Below are positions 13,824 to 23,200 of a stretch of 64,000 bases of DNA, piece by piece. The DNA lies in assembly GCA_029207755.1 (NCBI GenBank), contig JARCOQ010000002.1, forward strand, positions 84,346,087-84,410,086, read 5' to 3'. Made by a program: the position numbers and the translations under genes. The notes below the pieces were generated by a model. The model was not told the DNA's origin, searched no databases, and worked only from the letters and a program-made list of their open reading frames with translations. This stretch comes from Chamaea fasciata (Eukaryota; Chordata; Aves; Passeriformes; Sylviidae). The first letter of the stretch is position 1. The number at the start of each line of letters is the position of its first letter.

Positions 13824-16800
13824 TGTGTGTATCTACATATCTCCTGCAGACTAGAAGGAAATGGGGAATAATGCCATTTTGGCTGCTGTCTTGCCTCATC
13901 AAATTCTGGCATTTTCAGCAGGCTGTTCACACTGAAAGCTTCTTGCCTTCTTTCAGCTTGTTCAAAACATGAATGCCTGTCCCCTTTACAGGAAGCCAGA
14001 TGGGATACGTCTCATCTGCAAAGGGCAGAACAGATTTTGTCTGATGTGTGGTACCATGTCTTTACAGTTATTTTTATAGTTCTTAAAGTCCTAAATTCCA
14101 ACTAAGGCCTCTGGGTGGATCCATAATATAAAGCAAGTTAATATTAAAATAAGTCCTCTGGACCAAAGGAGAATCACGAGTAATTTGACAGATGTTTCTG
14201 GCAATATTCAACATGGGAAATCTTTATTTTAGGATCATATAAATATTACAAAAGTGGCCTAGTAAATTAGACTATGTTAAAATTAGGTTTGCTTCACTTT
14301 CTTATGATAGGAAAAAGCTAATTGTTAAAATGGAATAATGGTAACACCAAGCTTTCAAAAACCATGTCAAGTCAAATCAGGAGTTATTCTATCAGCAATG
14401 TATATGTGATCTTATCTCTATGTCTATGGTGTTTTCATCCTTAGCATTCAGGTGGATGCCAATTTCCAACTGTTTCACACAACCATCAGGCTAAAGGCAT
14501 TTTTTGGTTGATGTTATGACTCTTGCATACTGACAAAACCTCGTGCCATAAAAAATAGTTCAAATGTAATCAGGGCTGATAACCCTGAGAAGAGGAATAA
14601 AACTGGTTATCTGATTTCTAAGCAACCAGCCTGTTCACATAACAGTTCAATAATGATTTCAATCTCTACCACGTGTGGCATCTAAAAGGCCAATTTAATA
14701 CAGTATCTTGGGCCAGAAAATCTTGTTGTTCCTTCTAGCCTTAAAGGCAGTGTCATACCTTAAGGCTCAGCTTTTAGTGGCCCAGATTATCAAAGAGCTC
14801 ACTAGGCATATTATCAGCATAAGTGATTCTTAGAACATCTCTCCTTTTTCAATTTTTGTCTTTGACCTGAAGAAAATGTGCGCAGTTGAAAAAAAAAGTC
14901 AGGCACTGGGAAAGGCTCTGGAGAGAGCTTGAAATTCAAGAGATATTGGGCATCAGAGGCTGGATTCACATTAATGGCAGGAGAAATAAGAGAGCAGATA
15001 GCAAGCAAAATGCAGTGAGATGAAGGACTCTCAGAAAAAGCCATGTGACAACAAAGGAAGAGCTCTGGATGGGAAGGAGACATCAATGGGTGCAGGGAGC
15101 AATTAGAGCACAGAGCAATCCACAGATATCACCTGGGTTTAGTGCTTTCCTCCAACGACCCTGAAAAACAGTCCACACTGAGTTTAGTAAAGAGTCCACA
15201 TTTTAGTTCAGGTTATCTGGTAAATCTAGTCTTTGGCTCCTGGCTCCTCCAGCTTTTCAAATCAGTTTGCTTCTTTTTCTTGAGGGTGATACTTTGTAGG
15301 ATCCATGCATCATCCAGAGTGATTTAAAGCCAATTTCCTTTCACCTCCAGAAGACTCCATAAAAAGGAGATGCAGGTGTACTGCAGTTGACAACAAAAGC
15401 AACATACCTGTCCTTTTGTACTCAAAAGCTAGAGCCAGACTTGTGCATGTGTATTTTGTAGCAGTTGAAAGCTGAATTTGCTACCTGCTTGCCTCTTATT
15501 TCCAACCTCGCAGACTTGGACTGTGTGGGCAGGGAGAGGTCAGATATGAGTTTAGATACAAATATTCGTGCTGTCTCAAGCCCTTTGTGCACAGTTTTAT
15601 TTGCAAATGGAAAGGAAGGACTAAATTCTTGGGAGTGTCTACATTGACAAAATTTTTGGCTAGAAAAGTCTAACAAACACTAGGTTTTAATGGCTTTTTA
15701 AAGTAAGGTTAATTCTTGTTTTTATCTATCATGGATTACATTTTGTCAGGTTTTAGTATAAATATCCAGAATTTTGGATTCCTCATGTGACAGCACAGAA
15801 AGCAGAGGGGTGCCACACCCCTTCCTTATGGCACTGCCTTGCAATCCGTTAGCTTGCCTGTATCAGTTAGAAAGCAATTTATTAACAACTGAGAAAGTCC
15901 CTGTCAATGATATGAGAAGAGCTTTTTAGCTCTTGACCAGTGGGGTGTGGCATACTTTCTACTTTTTTTTACAGTTAAACTTTCCAAGGGTGGCACTTAA
16001 CTCTGCCAATGCATACTCAAATACAGAGGCTTTAAACTGCTTTTAAATAAACGATTTAGCAAACAAATGCATAATTCTTCAGAGGCTCCCACCCAACTGT
16101 TTACTATCTTTCTGCTTCTATATCTGTTTATAACACTCAGCTCATGGGAATTACATAGAAACTTTCAGCTTCTGTTCAGTATCTTAAAGTTTCTCTCCTG
16201 TTACTCCTTTGCAGAAGAAATTTTGTTAATGTGAATCCCGAGCACTCCAAAACTATGCAAGTAAAACAGGTTTTAAAGTATAGCCCACTGACTTATAGAC
16301 CATTTCTTATAATTGTGGGATTGTAACCAACAATTTTGGGATATCTGGTGTCACAGGTTTGGCCAACACCACTAGCTGTAAGCACAATTCATCCCAGGTT
16401 AGGCTCTTCAAACTTGCACAGGTGTTTTCCTTAAACAAGTAGTTTAAGGGCAATGTGAGAATTGTCTTTTCTTACCTTGCCTTGAGCATTCTGTTTGACA
16501 GTTAAATGCTACTACATATCTAATCCTTAATTTACTTTCAGTTACTGAAAGTTTGCTGAATATGCAGTGCTAAACCTATCTAGACACCATTTTTGGATGA
16601 TTTACACACCATTTTTATGTGGTGGACTCAGTGACTGAGTAACTGGCTTACTTCTCCCAGCACAGGCTGTCACTACTCCTCAACATTGGTGCATGCACCA
16701 TCTTTCCACTCAGATGTGCTATAATCAAGCCCTTTGTGAGTCACCTGGCAGTGATAAAGATATTAACAGTTTATTCTAAGATATGATGTGCTTTGACAAG

Positions 16801-17148
16801 AGAAAGGAACAAATACTACTGTTGCTTCTCCTCTAATCTGTGCAAACAAGTTGGAGGGCTGTCTAGAGGAAAAACGAAGCCTGAACAGCTCCAGGAGGCC
16901 TGGGGTGAACCAGAGCCCCACAGAATAGTGGGTTGTAGAGGCTGGCAGGCCAGCGGCAGAAAGTCCAGCAATTCACTTTTTGGAGTATCCGCTGCTGCCT
17001 GCAAGGAGTCTTTGGATGGGTGAAGCTCAGTTTATGGGAATATTGCACAACGATAAAATGCCCTCCTCATCCCATTTCAGCATTTCCAAAGGACAGAAAA
17101 AGGATATATTCATTCCAGCTTCCCCTTTAAGTTAACCCCTAGTGTAAG

Positions 17149-17166
17149 CAAACAAACAAACAAACA
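17149..17166 (+). repeat. (CAAA)n microsatellite
   Basis: About four and a half copies of CAAA, shortly upstream of the longer A/C-rich tract. Confidence 0.8.
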
Positions 17167-17269
17167 AGACCCACAGAAAATTGACATTGGCTGGGATTTT
17201 TAAATTTGTCTTATGTTTTTTTTCTCTTAACATTTTGTACTTTCCCCTTATCAATAAAGGAGCAGACTA

Positions 17270-17386
17270 CACAAAAAAAACCAACAACAACAAAAAACCA
17301 AACAAAAACCCCAAAAACAAAAACACAAAAAACAAACAAACACAAAAAAATAACCAAACAAAAACCCAAACTAACAAACAACCCCC
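17270..17386 (+). repeat. A/C-rich low-complexity tract
   Basis: About 115 nt consists almost only of A and C, with irregular CAAA, CAAAA and CCAAA units. It is broken by the LTR. After the LTR a shorter stretch (about 17909-17935) of C and A continues, so the LTR probably inserted into this tract. Confidence 0.8.
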
Positions 17387-17387
17387 C

Positions 17388-17908
17388 TGTCCTGGGTTGA
17401 AGTATATTCTATCACCATCTTCAAGAACTGTTGAAACCAGGTGAGGCAGTGCTCGCTGCCTCCTCCACCCTGGCTTATCTTCTGTTAATGGGCCCATCAG
17501 CACCTTTGCTACACAGCTGACAGATAACCCCCTCCTGGACTACCTCCTGTTAATGGGCCCATCAGGCCTTATCACATGACTCACCATCCCATTGTGAGAT
17601 GCTCCGCCCAGAGGGAGAAATCAAGCATTCCAGCCTGGATATAAGCTGAGACTCTGAACAACAGAGGGGCGCTTACCCACTGGATTCCCAGAGGACCCGA
17701 GCTACCAGACCTTTCTACAGGATCACTGCTTCAGGAAGACCACCTCATCTGGACTGCTTCCATCACTACGCTCAGGTTGTATTCTGACTCTGTCAGTGGT
17801 CTTTTGTATTATTGCATCGATTTTATTTTACTTTCTTTCCTTTTTTTCCCTATTAAATTGTATCTCTGACTTGGAGCCTCTCATTTGTTTTGCCTTCAAA
17901 CTACTACA
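17388..17908 (+). mobile_element. Probable solo LTR of an endogenous retrovirus
   Basis: A 521-nt segment starts TGTCCTGGGTTGAAG and ends ACTACTACA, giving TG...CA termini. A C run abuts each end (six Cs before, seven after), consistent with a short C-only target-site duplication. Internal signals match an LTR in + orientation: a TATA element (GATATAAG, about 17638-17645), then an AATAAA-variant polyadenylation signal ATTAAA at 17852-17857, about 50 nt before the 3' end. A 19-nt direct repeat in the U3-like part occurs at 17482-17500 and 17547-17565. No primer-binding site, polypurine tract or retroviral genes flank it, so it appears to be a recombined solo LTR. It lies about 1.8 kb upstream of the ATP10A start, in the same orientation. 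The family cannot be named without a repeat library. Confidence 0.75.
17482..17565 (+). repeat. Pair of 19-nt direct repeats in the LTR U3-like region
   Basis: CTGTTAATGGGCCCATCAG occurs at 17482-17500 and exactly again at 17547-17565, a 65-nt offset. Each copy contains the palindrome ATGGGCCCAT. Repeated U3 motifs in LTRs are often enhancer elements; that role here is inference. Confidence 0.7.
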
Positions 17909-19259
17909 CCCCCCCACCAAAAAAAAAAACAACCCAGGCGAATTTTCCCTTTTTCCCTTCAACTAACTAAAATATTACTGTTTCTATATTCCAAGATCCA
18001 AGACACCCAGGAAATCCCTGCTAAGTTTGAAGTAGCACCACAAGAGTAGACAGCAGGATTCGTAAAGGGCTTGTGGCTTCACACAGTACCAGGATCAGGT
18101 AATGCACTGAACTAGCACTCACATAGTGCCTCAGGGCCTGAAAAGGGCTCATAATTAACTGGTCACTTTAAAGAACAATTACAGACATACTGCAAATGAG
18201 AGGAGAAAAGATGAAAACACAGCAGCACATACAATCTGTGAGGCTCAGGTAATGGCTTTCCCTTCTTGGTCTTCATTGGAATTTGCCATGGAAGCATCTG
18301 AGCTGCTGGACTAGGTACATTCCCAGAAAATGCCCTACTCCTGTCCTGACCTCGTATCAAGACTAAATGTTTATACTCTATGCCTATTTTCTGTGACAAG
18401 AAACATGCTGACAGGTATGAAGGGCTTGCTTTTGTACTGAGTATGATCCCACCTTGGGATATCACGGGATCAGGACCAAGGGTCCCACCATAAAATGTTA
18501 TCTGTGCTACAGGTTAGACACAGCCTTCCTTTCACGCTGCCTGCAGAATCCCATATCCAAAGGGTCTGCTCATAAATCCCAACCTAAAGCGGTGCTGTAA
18601 AGCCTCATGTCACACCCAGTAGCAGTAATTTAATTATTCTCTTATTTTTTTTTTAAATCCCTGCATTTATTTACTACACTTGTTTACTTGTGATTTTTAG
18701 ACTACATCTTTCATTCTAAGTTATCTTCTCTTCTATATTTCTTGCCTATCCATCATGACCCATAACTGTATCTTTCTCCAGAAAGTGCAGAGCGTAAACC
18801 ACGGAGCGAGAGATTGGCATTTTCCAATCCTTGCCGGTAAGACCTACCCTACGACAAGGGAATAGAAAAATCCACAGAGGCGAACGTGCGTTGCAGCACA
18901 CCAGTGCCAGGGCGTGTGCGGGGGTAGGAGTGCCTAATGCTTTCCATCGGAAACCTCATTTTTCTGCTTCCCACCTTGGGGCTGTCCCAGGCACCACGGC
19001 CACCAGCAACAGAGCTGGCACACCACAGACGTGAGGAGCCGGGAGATGTTGTGCTCTAACTCCCAGGCTACGCACGGGGATGGGTATAAACGTGGCCCAC
19101 GGATTCAGGCAGAAAGTGCAGTGTTTCTCCGTCAGTCAGCTGGTAAAAACTCCCATCAGCTGCTGCTGGGGCACCGTGGAGAAAGGCCGGTGCGCAGCGC
19201 AGTGCTTCAGTGGGAATTTTTTCTTTCCTCGCTCGAACCTCCTTCCCCGTCCCACACGT
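17909..19259. other. LTR-to-CpG-island interval
   Basis: The first about 30 nt is the continuation of the A/C-rich tract. The rest is unremarkable until base composition rises toward the CpG island. A TATA-like hexamer sits at 19085. No gene on either strand is supported. Confidence 0.55.
19085..19090 (+). promoter_or_regulatory. TATA-like hexamer upstream of the CpG island
   Basis: TATAAA occurs in the context GGGTATAAACG, about 610 nt upstream of the ATP10A start codon and on the same strand. If functional it would set a start site near 19115 and place the upstream ORFs described below in the leader. CpG-island promoters usually lack a TATA box, so this may be coincidental. Confidence 0.25.
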
Positions 19260-19309
19260 AACTCAAAGTCAAAAGCCGCCGATGAAGTGTCCGGCCGGGT
19301 CTGTACGCC

Positions 19310-19327
19310 GGGACGGGACGGGACGGG
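19310..19327 (+). repeat. CGGGA pentamer repeat, G-quadruplex-capable
   Basis: The pentamer CGGGA is repeated about four times from 19309. It gives four GGG runs (starting 19310, 19315, 19320 and 19325) separated by two-base AC loops on the sense strand, which meets the usual G3/loop 1-7 pattern. It lies at the left side of the CpG island. Confidence 0.6.
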
Positions 19328-19386
19328 ACGGCGCTCGGGGCAGGCTGTGCGCGGAAGGGCCGCTCCCGTTTCCCGCTCCCGCGGCC

Positions 19387-19407
19387 GGGGGCGGGCAGGG
19401 CCGCGGG
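19387..19407 (+). promoter_or_regulatory. Second G-quadruplex-capable segment overlapping a GC box
   Basis: G runs at 19387-19391, 19393-19395, 19398-19400 and 19405-19407 are separated by loops of 1, 2 and 4 bases, on the sense strand in the presumed leader or promoter. The first two runs form a GC-box-like GGGGGCGGG. Confidence 0.5.
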
Positions 19408-19625
19408 ACGGCGGCCCCGCATCCCCCGCGCCTGGGACGGGGAGAGGCCCGCGGGAGGAGGGCTCGGCTCCCCGCCTGCCCACGTCCCCTCCCCGGCCAG
19501 GAGGAGGAGGAGAAAGCGAGAGAGGTCCCGGCAGAGCGGCTAGGAGCGAGTTCGAGAGGGCCCTCCTCCCCCCCGCCCGCCCCCGGAGGGGAAGAGGAAA
19601 GGAGAGCCGTGGCGGGCGGCGGAGG

Positions 19626-19637
19626 ATGATAACTTAG
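19626..19637 (+). promoter_or_regulatory. Minimal upstream ORF (Met-Ile-Thr-stop) in the ATP10A leader
   Basis: ATG ATA ACT TAG lies 61 nt upstream of the ATP10A start codon. Its ATG has A at -3, a better context than the longer upstream ORF. With any start site in the CpG island upstream of this point, a scanning ribosome would meet this ATG before the main start. Its effect on translation is inference. Confidence 0.5.
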
Positions 19638-19698
19638 GGCCGTGCCTGCCCGTGGGAGCTGCCCGCCCTGCCCGGGCCAGGACACCGGGGTGGCAGCG

Positions 19699-20141
19699 AT
19701 GTCCCAGGGCACGGCAGGAGGAGAGGGAGCGCCCCAGATGCTGCCGGAGGGAAAGGAGAGGCAGAGAAAGAGGAGGCGGAGGAAGAAGAAGGAGAGTAAG
19801 ACGCGGCTGGTGCGCTCCAGCCTGCTGTTACCTGAGGCCGAGCCGGACAAGTCCAAGAGGACGGTCCTGGCCTGCAACCGGCTCAAGACCACCAAGTACA
19901 CGGCACTGTCCTTCCTGCCCAAGAACCTCTTTGAGCAGTTCCACCGTCTGGCCAATGTCTACTTTGTGTTCATCGCCCTCCTCAACTTCGTGCCAGCCGT
20001 CAATGCCTTCCAGCCGGAGCTAGCCTTGGCCCCCGTGCTCTTCATCTTGGCGGTCACCGCCATCAAGGACCTCTGGGAGGATTACAGCCGCTACCGCTCC
20101 GACAAGGAGATCAACCACATGGAGTGCCTGGTGTACAGCAG
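19699..20141 (+). CDS. ATP10A: ATP10A coding exon 1 (phospholipid-transporting P4-ATPase, N-terminal part)
   Basis: This exon encodes residues 1-147 and two bases of codon 148 of a class 5 P4-ATPase. Family knowledge: ATP10A flips phosphatidylcholine, and reportedly glucosylceramide, to the cytosolic leaflet of the plasma membrane with a CDC50-type subunit. Seen here: a very basic cluster at residues 19-31, then the conserved [20 protein letters not shown] block (60-79), membrane segment M1 (about 85-102), the short turn VNAFQPEL, M2 (about 108-125) and the [16 protein letters not shown] linker. The start is the ATG at 19699 with G at -3; in-frame stops TGA (19627) and TAA (19630) exclude an earlier in-frame start on this exon. 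The donor reads CAG|GTGAGG, phase 2. VNAFQPEL and the YSRYRSD linker resemble ATP10A most, ahead of ATP10B and ATP10D. The exon is GC-rich and lies in a CpG island, unlike exon 2. I am confident of the family and fairly confident of the paralogue. Confidence 0.95.
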
Positions 20142-20210
20142 GTGAGGCAGGGCGGGCGAGGGCAGGGGCTGGTGGCAGACAGCACAGGGGCCCGCCTGGC
20201 ACCAGGACTC

Positions 20211-23200
20211 AGCCAGCGGAGGTGAGGACGCAGGGCAATCAGCGGGTCAGTTTCCACTTCAAGTGCAGAGAAACTTCCAGTTGCCCGTGGAATGTGGAAC
20301 TGGTGTCTCCCAGCTCTTAACTCCGAACTGGAGTTCATACAGTCCTGTACCTGCAGGTGAAAGTGGATGCGCTCTGACCGGTGGAGTCCCGCAGTAAATC
20401 ACTTTATGCAAACACTTCCCAGTGTGTGCAATAAATTACACTCGTGTATGGTTTCAGGCATTAATTTCATTATAATAATATGAGCACTCGTGCAATCTGC
20501 TATTAAATCTTCAATGAGTGAAGGAAGGATAGAGGCCAGAGGCTTCTGAATTTCTCACACCTGAAGTTAGGTGTGTGAAGTTTCATGATATGAAATTTGT
20601 GAGTCCAAAGTTTGCCTTTCTAAAATTTTTCCATTGAACATCTACTTTTAAGCGAATGCTTTTTATTTAGCATCTCAAGTGTCATCATTTCCTGTGACTT
20701 TGCTATTTCTCAGTGCTTGTGATGGAGGATTAGGTCGTTTATGTCGCTCAGAATTAGTTTTTCTAATGATCTGGGCAATACATTTAGAGCACTGACTTGG
20801 TATTTGTATATGAGACTGAAATGACTTTTGCGTCAACATTTATGTGCTTAGAAGCCAGCTTTACAAAATTTTTGGTTTCTTTTCCTCTGAGTGCCAGTCA
20901 TCTCTGAGTAGTATAAGGCTAAGGCTTCCTGGGGAATGAGTGAAGAATGTATTTGCTGAGAAAACAGATTTTAGTTTCATTTCTGATGCTTCTAAGTCTA
21001 AAAGAAATGAAACACGTGTCAAGAAACTTACACTCTGATTCCACAGACTGTCTGGGAGGGTCTTCTGGGCTGACGTAAGCACGAGACAGAGCAACTTTCC
21101 TATTGCAAGAAAGGCACGAGAGAAAAAAATGCACTGAAAAAGAACTCGGGAAAGGCTGCATTTCCAACATCAGCAGACTCAGCTTGTTATTTCATGAACT
21201 GATAGCGTGTAAGAAATCTCACCCAGGGATATTTCTCCATGAGTAGATACGCATGCATGAAAACTTAAGTAAAATGGCCTTACTTCTGTAAACTAAAGGA
21301 AAAATGAGCCAGTCAAGTCACACACACAGTTACTGCTAACCTGTGCCTGTGCACAGTGCCTTGCTTGCTTGTAGAATTCTGACCACTTCTGGTGTTGAGG
21401 AAGGTGGATCACATGAGGTCTTATAAGGGGATCACATGAGGGGCTGTTCATGCAGAAAGTAAAACATGGTTAGGTTAATCTAACCTTTTCCAAACAAAAT
21501 CAGTTTACAAATAAGCTCTTGTTGTCTCCTGGGTTGAAAAGCACTAAGTGCCCGGTGTGGAAGATGTTCAAAATGTTAACAAATACCAGTACTGGGATAT
21601 TAATTCTGGAACGTTTTTTCCCCCAGCAATTTTCCATATCCCTCTCTGCTGCCAAAAATGTAGACATGACTATGAGAAAAGATGTACCTTTGATGTTAAT
21701 ATCACTTGGCGGTCTTTTGTGAGTCCCAGCTAAGTGCACTACCCTTTGTCATGCTTATCTTTTGCAGAGTAAATCAGAATTGTTCCTTTTACTGCAGAAT
21801 TTAGATTGCTGTTGAGTGACTCTTACACAGATTAATTTGGGAGTGGTTTTCCTTTGCATTGGCATCAAAGGCACATGTCACCCAAATCCCTGTGGGGCAG
21901 CAAACGTGGAAGTGTGACAACTCTGTCACCTATTCAGACACAGCTTTCTGGCTGGATGCACAGCTGAACGGTGTGTGTTTACAACCCACAATAGAAGCGT
22001 GGTCCCCAGCAGCAGCTCAGCTCTTTTCACCTTCCAGCAGTCCCTTGGGAAAGCTTCCCTCCCACAATTAAAAAATACAGTCAAAACATGCGGTTAAATT
22101 AATTTGCTCACATGTTTTTAATCTGCCCACTTTTTCTTCTTTTGTAGCTTTTTTTAAACTTCACCAAGTCACCTTTTTAAACACCCTCCAGCTCCAGTGA
22201 GCAAGAGGGGACTAGAAACTTGCTACTTCTGCAGATAAGAGCTAAGATTCTTGCTAACTCGAGTGACCGGGTACCAAGATTGAGAGATTTGTATCAAGGT
22301 CATTGAAGTTGCTGGGCGTGAGTTCAGAAAAGCTGTTTTCCTAGAGAGGTGTCATGCCAGGAGAAACACAAGGGATTGATCCTGACTTTTACTTTGTTTC
22401 CTTAGTCTCTTTGTTTCTGGAAAAATGTTGAAGCATGTCACATAAGGAAGTAATAAATGACAGCTTTCTCCTTACATGGATTTAATGCTTGTCCCTTATC
22501 AGTTTTACTACCTTTTGAGCAAACCAGACTGTCTCATCCTCCACCTACTTGCCACTTCCTTGTGGTAGGGGCAGAATTTGATGCAAATGCTGTCCTCGAT
22601 AGAAATGCTGCTGTAGGTTAATGAGTATTGCTGCAGTCCTGTGTTCCCCTAGGACTGTCAGGGAGCAGTAGCACTTCTCTTGCTGGTCACTTGTTTATAG
22701 CTTGGAAAGAGGCCTTCTGCACCGTGGGATGTATCTGAGTTCCAGGACTGTGCTGTGGTGGGCTCCCTTTCCTGCCAGCCTTCCACACAGCTGCTAGAGC
22801 CACCTTAAACACAGACTGCAGCGTTCAAACACACTACAACAAAATAACCTTGAATTATAACAGTCAGCAAAAGGAGACAGGGGCTTTTGCTTCAGTAGTA
22901 GAGAAAAGCCCTCTTTCATGTCTTTCATGACAGTGTTCTGTCATGTATGCTTTTTATGTATAATCCATACATGCTTTCCTGGCTGCTGAAGTACCTGTCC
23001 TCTGTTAGATACAAGCAGCATTTAGTGGTGCAAAAGCTCCAGGACAGAGAGAATGCAGGGGCAGGCAGAGCCTAGAGGGGCTCATCAGGAGGAGGTTCTG
23101 CACAACTCCAGCAGCGTCCACTGCCTGGTGCTCTGGCACAGCCTACACAGGCAGATCATGTCAAGAACTGGTCTGGGGGAAAATACTATTCTCCTGCTAC

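Larger units (their letters stand above)
7431..17148. other. Intergenic DNA without a supported gene
   Basis: No coding gene, RNA gene or intact element was recognised. Minor features include an A-rich stretch at about 9959-9996, a short (CA)n and TGTGCA repeat cluster at about 13771-13823 and a 7-bp-stem hairpin at 15917-15934. Open frames are under 95 codons and domain-free. Confidence 0.65.
19282..19629 (+). other. Upstream open reading frame in the same frame as ATP10A
   Basis: An ATG at 19282 opens 115 codons in the reading frame of ATP10A and stops at TGA 19627-19629, followed directly by TAA at 19630. It ends 69 nt before the ATP10A ATG. The product is Gly/Arg/Pro-rich, as expected from GC-rich leader sequence, and shows no domain. 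The ATG context is weak (C at -3). It matters only if transcription starts upstream of 19282. Its sequence is unlikely to encode a functional protein. Confidence 0.35.
19260..20210. promoter_or_regulatory. CpG island over the ATP10A promoter, leader and exon 1
   Basis: This is the only long GC-rich, CpG-dense stretch in the window, standing sharply against the AT-rich flanks. It covers the presumed 5' UTR and the whole of coding exon 1. It contains GC-box-like elements near 19387-19396 and, on the reverse strand, near 19573-19584. The arrangement is typical of a vertebrate CpG-island promoter, probably with dispersed start sites. Boundaries are by eye. Confidence 0.85.

Noticed and set aside
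19080..19637. 185-codon + strand ORF ending at the TAG at 19637
   Set aside because: The low-complexity Gly/Arg/Pro product follows from CpG-island composition. It may exist as leader sequence but is not supported as a protein gene.
19642..19698. N-terminal extension of ATP10A upstream of the ATG at 19699
   Set aside because: The open frame upstream begins at a GTG and has no ATG between the in-frame TAA at 19630 and the ATG at 19699, so the ATG is the better start.
19269..19955. 228-codon open frame antisense to ATP10A exon 1
   Set aside because: Long stop-free antisense frames are expected in GC-rich CpG islands. It overlaps a well-supported exon and shows no recognisable domain.
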